This document shows, piece by piece, positions 52,758 through 61,294 of a stretch of DNA of 64,000 bases; within the stretch, counting starts at the first letter, position 1, and each line of letters starts with the position of its first letter. A program made the position numbers and the translations under genes. A model generated the notes under the pieces. It was not told the origin of the DNA. It ran no database searches and saw only the letters and a list, made by a program, of their open reading frames with translations. The DNA comes from GWE2-42-39 sp942493345 (lineage in GTDB: Bacteria; Bacteroidota; Bacteroidia; Bacteroidales; Prolixibacteraceae): contig OW818695.1 in the NCBI GenBank assembly GCA_942493345.1, forward strand, positions 2,356,001 through 2,420,000, given 5' to 3'.

Positions 52758-53483
52758 TTATGCGGTTTCTAATTCTTTCATGTAGGTGCGACGGAACTGT
52801 CCAAGTTCGCCATTGCGGATAACCTCCTGAATTTGTCCGTCTTTTAACCGGATAATTTTGCGGGTCATGGCAGCAATATCGTGTTCGTGAGTAACCAAAA
52901 TAACGGTTATTCCCTCGCCGTTAATCTCTTTTATAATTTCCATTACCTCGTAAGAAGTTGCGGTATCAAGCGCCCCGGTTGGTTCATCGGCAAGAATCAC
53001 CTTCGGCTTCGAAATCAGGGCACGGGCAATAGCGATGCGTTGCTTCTGCCCACCGGAAAGTTCGTTGGGCATGTGTTCGGCCCATTCCTTCAATCCCATT
53101 CTATCGAGGAATTCCATGGCCATCAGGTTGCGTTTTTTGCGGCTCACTTTCTGGTAATATAACGGAAGAGCCACATTTTCCATGGCATTCTTAAACGAAA
53201 TCAGGTTAAACGACTGAAAAACAAAACCGAGATACTCGTTGCGCAGTTGGGCCGCTTTCGTCTCACTCATGCTGGCAATCTTCCGACCAGCAAGATAATA
53301 GTCGCCCTCATCGTGAACATCAAGCAACCCTAAAATATTCAGAAGGGTTGATTTACCTGAACCTGACGATCCCATAATGGAAACGAATTCTCCCTGTTCA
53401 ATATGAAGGTCGATCCCTTTTAATACGTGCAGCTTATTGTTTCCAGTCACATAACTTTTGTGAATGTTCTCTAATCGAATCAT
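52758..53483 (-). CDS. ABC transporter ATP-binding protein, LolD/MacB type
   Basis: A 241-aa ATPase. It has Walker A GSSGSGKS (about 38-45), Q-loop FQSFNLI, ABC signature LSGGQKQR (about 142-149), Walker B VILADEPTGALD and an H-loop in VTHEHD. The NELSGGQ and GALDTATSYEVMEIIKEIN patterns are those of the MacB/LolD group. It is the first gene of the operon and is separate from the permeases, unlike E. coli MacB where the two are fused. The operon start lies in a long repeat-bearing spacer. Confidence 0.95.
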   Translation of the reverse strand: MIRLENIHKSYVTGNNKLHVLKGIDLHIEQGEFVSIMGSSGSGKSTLLNILGLLDVHDEGDYYLAGRKIASMSETKAAQLRNEYLGFVFQSFNLISFKNAMENVALPLYYQKVSRKKRNLMAMEFLDRMGLKEWAEHMPNELSGGQKQRIAIARALISKPKVILADEPTGALDTATSYEVMEIIKEINGEGITVILVTHEHDIAAMTRKIIRLKDGQIQEVIRNGELGQFRRTYMKELETA

Positions 53484-54063
53484 GTCTATTATTTTCTACT
53501 TTGTCCTTCAAATTTGTTGATAATTACATCATGTCAGTGAATTTTTTCGATAAACAGATGATTTTACCATGTAAAACGACAGAAAAACGGGGATGAGCTT
53601 TTGTCCCCATGGCTTGTCTTCCTCTTGATTTCGAAACATTTTCCCGTAAAACGACCAGAAAAAGAAATGGGTACAAGAAATTTATAAAGATGATTAATAT
53701 ATTGAAATAAAAGCCGACGTGATTTTCAAATAAAAGAACTCTGACAAAGTTTAATTTTCATAACTTTCGGCAATCATGAAAACAAACGAATAGAGAAAAA
53801 ATCAAACACAACCCGACTTTTTGATAAAAATAGCATTAAAGTTGTCAAAAGTTGAGCATCAATGAGTGAGTGTATCTATTTGATTTAGTGCTTGTAGTGA
53901 AATAATAAACAAGTTTATTTTATAAGAAAAGAAACAATATTTACAGAAAATCAAATTATTTTTATGCTGTGCATTCTCGTAAAATAAATGTCTGTTTGTA
54001 GCTGGGTTCAGATTTAAAATAAAAACAATAGATATGAAACGAATAATCTAAAACTTACCCAAT
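53484..54063. other. Long divergent spacer with two direct-repeat motifs
   Basis: About 580 bases between the ABC operon and the sulfatase gene, without a gene. It holds two copies of a GTAAAACGAC(C)AGAAAAA word (53571-53587 and 53646-53662), a small GGGGATGAGCTTTTGTCCCC hairpin (53589-53608) and the dispersed repeat listed separately. It is strongly AT-rich towards the sulfatase. Confidence 0.55.
53835..54021. repeat. Dispersed intergenic repeat family A, copy 3
   Basis: AAAGTTGTCAAAAGTTGAG, AATGAGTGAGTGTATCTATTTG and TTTAGTGCTTGTAGTGAAATAAT match 15065-15137 in the same orientation, and CTGGGTTCAGATTTAAAAT at the right end matches 15216-15233. The middle differs. Confidence 0.65.
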
Positions 54064-55506
54064 ATGTTGTCAGGAAGATTTGTAAATGTGTTTTCTCTGT
54101 TGTTTGTATTTCTTTTCTCAGGAATGGTTCATGCCCAGCAAAAAAACGTTTTGTTTATTGCGGTCGACGATTTACGTCCCGAGCTAGGCTGCTACGGGCA
54201 TCCGCAGATAAAATCCCCCAATATCGATAAATTGGCTCAATCGGGTGTTCTTTTTACCCGATCGTATTGCAACATCCCGGTATGCGGAGCCTCGCGTGCC
54301 AGTATTATGTCGGGGGTGAGGCCGGGAACAACTCGTTTCGTGGGATACGATTGTTATCTCGATGAACATTTGCCAGGAACAGTCAGTTTACCAATGCATT
54401 TCAGGAACAACGGCTATACAACCATTTCTTTGGGAAAAATTTTTCATAACCAAGACGACAGTAAAGGCAGCTGGGACACAAATTGGCGGCCACAGGAGGC
54501 TCTTGGCACTTCGTGGCGCGACTACCAACTTCAGGAAAACAGAGATGCCGATAAAAGCAATAAATCTCGCGGAATGCCTTACGAAAAAGCAGACGTGCCG
54601 GATGAGGCCTATTTCGATGGTAAAATTGCTACCCGGGCAATCGAAGAACTGAAAGCATGCAGTAAAACCGGAAAACCTTTTTTCCTTGCAGTTGGTTTTC
54701 TGAAACCTCACCTTCCATTTAATGCACCTTCAAAATATTGGAACATGTATCCTGACGAGACCATCAAATTACCTGAATACATGCAAAAGCCAAAAAACGC
54801 CCCGGATGTGGCCATGCACAATTTTGGAGAACTTCGTTCGTATGCCGGTATTCCGGCAACAGGAGCCGTACCTGAACCAATGGCATTGAAACTGATACAG
54901 GGCTATTATGCCTGCGTGAGTTATACCGATGCACAAATTGGGAAACTGCTAACTGCTCTCGAAGAATTGGGGCTTTCGCAAAATACCATTGTGGTAGTTT
55001 TCGGCGATCACGGATGGCATTTGGGGGAACATGGATTGTGGTGTAAACATTGTAATTTCGAAAAAGTACTGCATACTCCACTTATTATTCGCGCGCCCGG
55101 ATTGAGTGCGGGGGTTGTTTCAGAAAAACTGGTCGAACATGTTGATATTTATCCGACACTTTGTGAACTGACCGGCCTTTTGAAACCTTTTCAGTTGCAG
55201 GGGAACAGCCTTGTTCCATTGCTCAATGGCGGAAATCCGTCGTGGAAAGACGCCATATTTTGCCGTTGGGTGAAAGGCGAAACCGTGATCACACAAACAC
55301 ATTCCTATACCGAGTGGTTTAATGGCAATGACTCTTCTGCCCGAATGCTGTATAATCACACAGACGATTACGAAGAAACAGTCAATGTTTCGGAAAAACC
55401 TGAAAATAAAGCATTAGTAGAAGAACTGCATCGCCGGATTGTACAAAACGTGGACGATCGGGAACAGATAAAGTTTCCCATCCCTACCACAAACGGAAGG
55501 CCATGA
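54064..55506 (+). CDS. Sulfatase, iduronate-2-sulfatase-like (S1_7 type)
   Basis: A 480-aa exported sulfatase (signal peptide to about residue 25, MVHAQ). The nucleophile motif is CGASR in NIPVCGASRASIMSG: Cys74 would be converted to formylglycine. The metal site uses VDDLRPELGCYGH at the N-terminus and VVFGDHGWHLGEHGLWCKH near residue 320. GTTRFVGYDCY, TISLGKIFH and FLKPHLPFNAP are close to human iduronate-2-sulfatase and its bacterial relatives. A sulfated glycan is the likely substrate. No maturase, SusC/D pair or glycoside hydrolase lies nearby, so it is an isolated degradative gene. Confidence 0.92.
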   Translation: MLSGRFVNVFSLLFVFLFSGMVHAQQKNVLFIAVDDLRPELGCYGHPQIKSPNIDKLAQSGVLFTRSYCNIPVCGASRASIMSGVRPGTTRFVGYDCYLDEHLPGTVSLPMHFRNNGYTTISLGKIFHNQDDSKGSWDTNWRPQEALGTSWRDYQLQENRDADKSNKSRGMPYEKADVPDEAYFDGKIATRAIEELKACSKTGKPFFLAVGFLKPHLPFNAPSKYWNMYPDETIKLPEYMQKPKNAPDVAMHNFGELRSYAGIPATGAVPEPMALKLIQGYYACVSYTDAQIGKLLTALEELGLSQNTIVVVFGDHGWHLGEHGLWCKHCNFEKVLHTPLIIRAPGLSAGVVSEKLVEHVDIYPTLCELTGLLKPFQLQGNSLVPLLNGGNPSWKDAIFCRWVKGETVITQTHSYTEWFNGNDSSARMLYNHTDDYEETVNVSEKPENKALVEELHRRIVQNVDDREQIKFPIPTTNGRP

Positions 55507-55607
55507 AAGCAAATTGAATAAACTGAAACCAGACCGATAAAACATGTCCCAGATTTTCAGTTTAAAAGCAGATGCCCTTTGGTTTTGAAAAACTGAATTA
55601 AATTTCG

Positions 55608-55638
55608 TTTGTTCGGCAACAAAATAAAATTAAATTTG
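55608..55638 (+). promoter_or_regulatory. Consensus promoter of the second XRE-ligase operon
   Basis: TTTG (55608-55611), a 19-base spacer and TAAATTTG (55631-55638) give a full match to the Bacteroidota promoter, 27 bases before the ATG. This is the best promoter match in the window. Confidence 0.75.
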
Positions 55639-55665
55639 TGAAATTGCATTTAAAAAATCAAATTT

Positions 55666-56241
55666 ATGACTAACGATAAGAGCATAGGCAGTAAAATCCG
55701 ACAAGTTCGTGAATTTCAGAAAATAAGCCGGGAAGAACTGGCCTCGCGTTGTGGCCTCGACATTGAACAAATTAAAAAAATTGAAGAAGAGAAAGTTGTG
55801 CCGTCGCTCGCACCTCTGGTTAAAATTGCCCGTGCAATGGGCGTTCGCCTGGGAACATTTCTCGACGATGTAGAGAAAATCGGACCGGTGGTTGTCCGTT
55901 CAGGAGAACTGGAAAAAGGAGTTCGTTTTGCTTCGCAGCCCAAAGAAAACCTCGAACATCTGAATTTCTTTTCGCTGGCTTTCAATAAGGCCGACCGGAA
56001 CATGGAGCCGTTTATTGTCGACATCGAACCTTCGAAACAAAGCACTTACATGCTTTCGTCGCACGAAGGCGAAGAGTTTATTTATGTACTCGACGGCGTG
56101 GTGGAAGTCAACTACGGAAAAGACCTTTACCGGTTGGAGAGAGGCGACAGCATTTATCTCGATTCCATTGTTGCACACAACGTTCATTCAGGAGAAAACA
56201 AGCCTGCAAAAATACTGGCAGTAGTTTATGCCGCTTTTTAA
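55666..56241 (+). CDS. XRE-family regulator with C-terminal cupin domain (2)
   Basis: 191 aa. The helix-turn-helix (about 8-62: IGSKIRQVREFQKISREELASRCGLDIEQIKKIEEEKVVPSLAPLVKIARAMGV) is followed by a cupin barrel (about 115-190: SSHEGEEFIYVLDGVVEVNYG, LERGDSIYLDSIVAHNVHSG). It shares its layout with the regulator at 31305-31859, and like it stands just upstream of an acyl-CoA ligase gene (32 bases). The bound effector is probably an acid or acyl-CoA related to that ligase; this is inference. Confidence 0.92.
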   Translation: MTNDKSIGSKIRQVREFQKISREELASRCGLDIEQIKKIEEEKVVPSLAPLVKIARAMGVRLGTFLDDVEKIGPVVVRSGELEKGVRFASQPKENLEHLNFFSLAFNKADRNMEPFIVDIEPSKQSTYMLSSHEGEEFIYVLDGVVEVNYGKDLYRLERGDSIYLDSIVAHNVHSGENKPAKILAVVYAAF

Positions 56242-56273
56242 AACAAAGATTTTCAGAAAATAAATCATAGCTC

Positions 56274-57926
56274 ATGCAATTGCTCGAATATACAATGGGT
56301 GAAATTCTGGAGAAATATGCAGAAGAAACACCTGATCATGATTTTATCGTTTATCCGGACCGGAATTTGCGGTTTTCGTATCGCGTTTTTAACGAACGGG
56401 TCGATAACCTGGCCAAAGGGTTGCTATACATTGGCGTCCAACCAGGCGATAAAGTGGGCATCTGGGCAAACAATGTACCCGACTGGCTCACCTTTCTGTT
56501 TGCTGCGGCCAAAATCGGAGCTGTACTGGTCACCATTAATACGAGTTACAAGTCTTCCGAACTTGAATATTTGCTTCAGGATGCCGATATAAATACTCTT
56601 TGCCTGATCGGTGAGTTCCGCGACAGCGACTATGTAAACATGGTTTTCGAGCTGGTACCTGAACTTAAAACCAGCGTACGCGGTAATCTGAATAGTCCAA
56701 AATTTCCATTTCTGAAGAATGTGGTTTTTATCGGTCAGGAAAAACATCGCGGGATGTTCAACACCGCAGAGTTGATTTTGCTGGGTAGCCATGTTGATGA
56801 CCTGGAACTGGAAGTCGCAAAAGAAAACGTAAAATGCCACGATGTGGTAAACATGCAATATACTTCGGGAACAACGGGCTTCCCGAAAGGGGTGATGCTG
56901 AGTCATTACAATATTCTGAATAACGGCTTTGCCACTGGCGAATGTATGCGGCTCACGAGCAAAGACCGCTTACTGGTTTGCGTTCCATTGTTCCATTGTT
57001 TTGGTTGTGTGCTGGCTCTGTGTTCTATTGTTACACACGGGGGCACCTTGGTTATTGCCGAAAACTTCGATCCGCTGCTGGTACTCGCTTCCGTCGAAAA
57101 AGAAAAATGTACAGCTTTGCACGGTGTACCCACCATGTTTATCGCCGAGCTGAACCATCCGATGTTCAGCATGTTCGACCTTAGCTCGCTGCGTACCGGA
57201 ATCATGGCAGGTTCTTTATGTCCGATAGAAACCATGAACCAGGTGATGGCAAAAATGAATATGAAAGACATCATTATCGTGTACGGTTTAACGGAAACAT
57301 CACCGGGAATGACGGCAACCCGCACTCACAATTCGCCCGAAGTACGTGCGACTACCGTTGGGTTCGAGTACCCCAACGTGGAAGTGAAAGTTTTCGATCC
57401 GGAAACCGGAGAAGAATGTCCGGTTGGCGTGCATGGCGAAATTTGCTGCCGCGGTTATAATGTGATGAAAGGTTATTATAAAAAACCGGAAGAAACAGCC
57501 AAAGCAATTGATAAGGACGGCTGGCTGCATTCGGGCGACCTGGCCGTGAAAACCGAAGATGGTTTTTACCGGATTACCGGACGCATCAAGGATATGATCA
57601 TTCGCGGCGGTGAAAATATTTACCCGCGCGAAATAGAAAACTTCCTGTACCGGATGCCTGAAATCGAAGCCGTTGAAGTGGCTGGTGTTCCAAGTCAGAA
57701 ATATGGCGAGCAGGTGGGGGCATTCATCAAACTGAAGGCAGGGAAATCGCTGACGGAAGAAGATATTGCCGAATTTTGCAGGGGACAGATTGCCCGGTAT
57801 AAAATTCCCAAATACATATTTTTTGTAGATGGGTTTCCGATGACCGCCAGTGGAAAGATACAAAAATACAAACTCCGGAATATGAGTCTCGAATTGCTGA
57901 AAGAAAAGGGAATAGAGGTTGTGTAA
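56274..57926 (+). CDS. Acyl-CoA ligase, FadD/long-chain-like
   Basis: A 550-aa adenylate-forming enzyme. Motifs are MQYTSGTTGFPKGVMLSHYN (about 197-216), VYGLTETSPG, LHSGDLAVKTEDGFYRITGRIKDMIIRGGENIYPREIE and the C-terminal lysine in TASGKIQKYKLR. The pattern is that of fatty-acyl-CoA synthetases. It differs from the acetyl/medium-chain type at 29634-31286 despite the same length. It shares an operon with an XRE-cupin regulator. The chain length of the substrate cannot be told. Confidence 0.93.
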   Translation: MQLLEYTMGEILEKYAEETPDHDFIVYPDRNLRFSYRVFNERVDNLAKGLLYIGVQPGDKVGIWANNVPDWLTFLFAAAKIGAVLVTINTSYKSSELEYLLQDADINTLCLIGEFRDSDYVNMVFELVPELKTSVRGNLNSPKFPFLKNVVFIGQEKHRGMFNTAELILLGSHVDDLELEVAKENVKCHDVVNMQYTSGTTGFPKGVMLSHYNILNNGFATGECMRLTSKDRLLVCVPLFHCFGCVLALCSIVTHGGTLVIAENFDPLLVLASVEKEKCTALHGVPTMFIAELNHPMFSMFDLSSLRTGIMAGSLCPIETMNQVMAKMNMKDIIIVYGLTETSPGMTATRTHNSPEVRATTVGFEYPNVEVKVFDPETGEECPVGVHGEICCRGYNVMKGYYKKPEETAKAIDKDGWLHSGDLAVKTEDGFYRITGRIKDMIIRGGENIYPREIENFLYRMPEIEAVEVAGVPSQKYGEQVGAFIKLKAGKSLTEEDIAEFCRGQIARYKIPKYIFFVDGFPMTASGKIQKYKLRNMSLELLKEKGIEVV

Positions 57927-58004
57927 TATAGGGAAGGTAATTATTGGACAGAATGTCTTTTGAAGATTCTTTTTAATTACAAATAAAGCCTTGAAAAATT
58001 AACT

Positions 58005-58601
58005 ATGAAAACAAACAGTTTCATTTTGTTGTTGTGCCTGATTGCCGGGTTTGTCAATGCGCAGGACATTAAATACAAAACAACCCGGAGTAGCAAGTAC
58101 AGTCCGGAACTTTCCGGGGAAATACATAAAATCAGTATTTTGCCTTTGGGGTATTCGTACGAGCGGAAAATCGCCGATGAATTTACTTTCGATGCAGGAG
58201 TCGATTTCTCCTTCGACCTATATTATGCTGAAACGGATGATTTGGATCAAAATGCACTCGTTATTAATCCGACGGTACATTTGGAACCCCGGTATTACTA
58301 CAATCTGGAACGACGTTATCAACGCGGGCGAAATGTGAGTTTCAATGCAGCCAGTTACATCGGGGTATATTCAGAACTGAGAATGAACCCGTTAATCGAG
58401 GAAAACAACGGGTTTTGGCCGGTATACGACCGTTTCAAAATAGGCCCGGCGTGGGGTATCCAGCGAAATCTTGGCCGTCGTGGCTACATGAATTTCAACC
58501 TTGCCTACGGGCTGGTAGTCGACCAAACAGGGCATGCCCGCTATGATGGCTTTGGCCGGTTGACCCTTGGCATCCGGCTGAATGGATTGGTAGAGAAATA
58601 A
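58005..58601 (+). CDS. Small secreted beta-rich protein, probable outer-membrane barrel
   Basis: 198 aa with a signal peptide (MKTNSFILLLCLIAGFVNAQ). The rest alternates hydrophobic and polar residues in strands (ISILPLGYSYERKI, FTFDAGVDFSFDLYYA, LEPRYYYNLERRYQRG, VSFNAASYIGVYSEL, GYMNFNLAYGLVV, GRLTLGIRLNGL), like small 8-stranded outer-membrane proteins. I do not recognise the family. It follows the FadD-like gene after 78 bases in the same direction, but nothing ties them. It is convergent with fni. Confidence 0.8.
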   Translation: MKTNSFILLLCLIAGFVNAQDIKYKTTRSSKYSPELSGEIHKISILPLGYSYERKIADEFTFDAGVDFSFDLYYAETDDLDQNALVINPTVHLEPRYYYNLERRYQRGRNVSFNAASYIGVYSELRMNPLIEENNGFWPVYDRFKIGPAWGIQRNLGRRGYMNFNLAYGLVVDQTGHARYDGFGRLTLGIRLNGLVEK

Positions 58602-58629
58602 ATATTCAGAATAAACTCACCACCCATTT

Positions 58630-59643
58630 TCACGGGTGCATTTCAGTGTAGTCAAAATTTATTTTCAGGAATGCTTTTGCCAGACGGTACTGTTCTATTT
58701 GTTTCTGAATAAATGCTCTTAACGACTCGTATGATTCGGAGGCCGGTTGAAGTACGGCCGAAGCCATTCCAAAAACAGACGGCAGACGGCTCAAACCTGT
58801 ATAAAAATAACCGTCGAGAGCATTTTTTACTCCTCCGGAAATGATCAACTGCTGACATTTCAAGTCTTTCTTTGAAGCTGCCAACTCATTTATATCCTGA
58901 ACCATTTGGAAAGCAGTTTGTCCGAGCTGAACGAAAGGTTCAAAAATATCCTTTTCTTCAGCGCGTGCCAGTTCCAGCTTCGAAAAGTTAGTGCCGCCAT
59001 ACGCTGCAAAATCGATGGCCGCCAGTGGCAATTGCAGTAAACGGAAAAGACTTTCGGGACCCATTCCTTGTCCCACTTCTTTAATAATGATTGGGTATCC
59101 GGCCGTCTCAAGCAGTTTCTCAATTGTTTCAATCGGCGCTTTCCGTATCCGGTCGCCTTCGGGCTGAAACCATTCCTGAAGCGGGTTCACATGTACGATC
59201 AGACCATCGGCCCGGAGTTTGCCGACCAAATCATCCATTGCATTCTGCTGTCCTTTTTCAAGCAATTGTTCTACCTGAGCAATACCCAGATTGGCATAAA
59301 ACGGACGGTCATCGCCCATCGTGTCGCGCCAGTTGAAATCGGACAAGATTGCATCGTCAAACAAAATATTACGGCATGAACCCAATCCCATTCCCAAGCC
59401 AAATTCACGACAGGCACACGCCAAGTTTCCATTGATTTTATGGGCCGCTGCGGTACCTCCGGTCATACTCGAAATCCAGAGTGGAAACTGCATAGTCTTT
59501 CCAAGAAAAAGAAAAGAATCATTTTCCGTATCGGGATGCGCCGACAAAAGTGGTTCGTAAATAAACCGATTGTCGTGCATTTCCAGATTACCCTGCGATT
59601 CAAGTGCCAGTTGAATATGGTCTGATTTTCGTTTATGGTTCAT
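58630..59643 (-). CDS. fni: Type 2 isopentenyl-diphosphate Delta-isomerase
   Basis: A 337-aa FMN- and NADPH-dependent isomerase interconverting IPP and DMAPP in isoprenoid synthesis. The family's marks are RKSDHIQLAL at the N-terminus, WISSMTGGT, GLGMGLGSCR, ANLGIAQ, the Mg/substrate-binding NPLQEWFQPEGDR and KEVGQGMG, followed by AAYGGTNFS and LIISGGVKNALDG in the FMN-phosphate site. The length is normal. It is unrelated in fold to the type 1 enzyme. It is divergent from a flavodoxin gene across a spacer holding a striking palindrome. Confidence 0.94.
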   Translation of the reverse strand: MNHKRKSDHIQLALESQGNLEMHDNRFIYEPLLSAHPDTENDSFLFLGKTMQFPLWISSMTGGTAAAHKINGNLACACREFGLGMGLGSCRNILFDDAILSDFNWRDTMGDDRPFYANLGIAQVEQLLEKGQQNAMDDLVGKLRADGLIVHVNPLQEWFQPEGDRIRKAPIETIEKLLETAGYPIIIKEVGQGMGPESLFRLLQLPLAAIDFAAYGGTNFSKLELARAEEKDIFEPFVQLGQTAFQMVQDINELAASKKDLKCQQLIISGGVKNALDGYFYTGLSRLPSVFGMASAVLQPASESYESLRAFIQKQIEQYRLAKAFLKINFDYTEMHP

Positions 59644-59672
59644 TCAATTTATTTTTCGTTTATATTGAACGT

Positions 59673-59703
59673 AAATTACGGGGAATTCTATTCCCCGTAA
59701 TTT
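59673..59703. promoter_or_regulatory. Perfect 14-base palindrome in the fni/flavodoxin divergent promoter region
   Basis: AAATTACGGGGAAT and its exact complement ATTCCCCGTAATTT flank TCT. The right arm overlaps TAATTTTG (59698-59705), a plus-strand -7 element. This position suits an operator better than a terminator, as no transcript is expected to end here. Confidence 0.6.
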
Positions 59704-59932
59704 TGCAAATGCCCTTTGCTCCGGCATTTATTTGGTTCGTTCCCTTTTTAATAGCTATATCGGCTAATTTAAATGAAAATCCCTGAAAATTGATTACTAT
59801 TTTGCCAAATTGTGTCGCTGTTGCTCTTATTTTTCCCATCCGGGAATCGCCTTTTTTATTTTTATTCTTTATGATCATTTCATGACAATTTTGTTTGTAG
59901 ATTTTCGTATTTTAGTGGAAAGCCATTTTACC

Positions 59933-60436
59933 ATGAAAACACTAATTGTATACATGTCGAACCACGGGTGCACAGAAAATGTAGTGAACGAACTAAAAGA
60001 AAAATTAGATAGCAAAACCAGCATTGTTAATCTAAAAAAAGATCCCAATCCCGATCTAAAAGAGTACAGAAGAATTATCATTGGTGGATCGATTCATGCC
60101 GGGCAAATACAGCGAAAAATACGCGACTTTTGTGAACGAAATCTCAACGTTTTTCAATTTAAGGAAGTTGGACTTTTTATTTGCTGCATGTACGAGAGCC
60201 AGGTTGCAAAAGATCAGCTAAAAAACGCTTTTCCTGAAAAATTGCATCAATACTCGAAAACAGAAGCAATTTTTGGTGGCGAGTTCAATTTCGAAAAAAT
60301 GAATTTTTTTGAAAAGATGATCGTCAAAAAAGTCGCGCATGTAAATGAAAGCGTGTCGAATATTGATCATAAAGCCATTGAAAAATTTGCCCGAATGATG
60401 GAAAAAACCTATCAGCCTATGTTTGTGCTGATCTAA
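59933..60436 (+). CDS. Flavodoxin-fold protein, HemG-like
   Basis: A 167-aa flavodoxin-like protein with the HemG (protoporphyrinogen oxidase) pattern: TLIVYMSNHGCTENVVNELKEKL for FMN phosphate, RIIIGGSIHAGQIQRKIRDFCERNL, LFICCMYESQVAKDQLKNAFPEKL and AIFGGEFNFEKMNFFEKMIVKKVA, close to the G-G-x-h-h..L-x-x-h/E-x-x-h layout of that family. Similar flavodoxins without heme activity exist, and no hem gene is nearby. The start at 59933 begins the first beta strand; a 41-codon upstream reading is rejected. Confidence 0.83.
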   Translation: MKTLIVYMSNHGCTENVVNELKEKLDSKTSIVNLKKDPNPDLKEYRRIIIGGSIHAGQIQRKIRDFCERNLNVFQFKEVGLFICCMYESQVAKDQLKNAFPEKLHQYSKTEAIFGGEFNFEKMNFFEKMIVKKVAHVNESVSNIDHKAIEKFARMMEKTYQPMFVLI

Positions 60437-60452
60437 TTTTTTCTGAAGGTTT

Positions 60453-61172
60453 TCAAAATTTCAAGTAGAAATTGCGAGTCAAAGCACGATAATCGTCCGT
60501 GTAATCGTCATGTTTCATCGACTCGATAATTAATTCCTCTTCTGAAACTATTCCTTCATTTTTACTGAATTCCGCCAAAATCCGGTGAAATGGCTTTTCC
60601 GGGTTCGGTTTTATCTTTACGAAGCGTTTCAGAAAAAGACCATTTTTTGATGCAACCTGAACCAGTTCATCGAAGCGTTGAAAAGGAAAAACGACCGCAA
60701 AAATACCGTTCTTCGAAAGAATTTTACCGACTCCTGCGAACAATTCATCAGGGTTCATGTTTTCGCTGTTGCGGGCCAGTTCGCGCGAAGCGGTTTTTAC
60801 GTTTACCGAATTTTCGAAAAACGGCGGGTTGCTGACGATCAAATCATATTTTGTAACCCATTCTTCAGCAAATTGCTGAAAAGAAGTTTGAAAAAGCCGG
60901 AGCCGTTCGTTCCACAGCGATTGACCAAAATTGAAACGGGCATCTTCGCAGGCCGCAGTATCAATCTCCACGGCATCGACCGACGCTGCAGGAAAACGTT
61001 GGGCCATCATCAGGGCAATTAACCCGGTACCTGCGCCCACATCCAGTATTGCAGAAGGACTTTCAGCCAATGCCCAGGCGCCCAGCAAAACCCCGTCGAT
61101 ACCCACTTTCATGGCCGACTTCTCCTGCGTGATGGTAAACTGCTTAAATTTGAAATAATTGTTCCGTCCCAT
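60453..61172 (-). CDS. trmN6: tRNA1(Val) (adenine37-N6)-methyltransferase
   Basis: A 239-aa SAM-dependent methyltransferase of the YfiC/TrmN6 type. Visible are the N-terminal KFKQFTITQEKSAMKVGIDGVLLGAWA, the SAM-binding DVGAGTGLIALMMAQRFP and DAVEIDTAA, and the catalytic DLIVSNPPFFENS (NPPF). The length fits. It would methylate A37 of tRNA-Val. It is convergent with the flavodoxin gene and divergent from the pseudouridine synthase gene. Confidence 0.93.
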   Translation of the reverse strand: MGRNNYFKFKQFTITQEKSAMKVGIDGVLLGAWALAESPSAILDVGAGTGLIALMMAQRFPAASVDAVEIDTAACEDARFNFGQSLWNERLRLFQTSFQQFAEEWVTKYDLIVSNPPFFENSVNVKTASRELARNSENMNPDELFAGVGKILSKNGIFAVVFPFQRFDELVQVASKNGLFLKRFVKIKPNPEKPFHRILAEFSKNEGIVSEEELIIESMKHDDYTDDYRALTRNFYLKF

Positions 61173-61294
61173 TCCCGGGTAATTTTTCCCAAATAAAGCT
61201 GAATTTCAGGAATTATAAAAGAATTCTATGCCACCTGGTTTTGTTTATCCGGTCATTCGTGAAAAATTACGATCTTTGGGGTAGATTAATTATC

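Noticed and set aside
59673..59703. Rho-independent terminator
   Set aside because: Both flanking genes are divergent, so no transcript is expected to end here; it also overlaps a promoter element.
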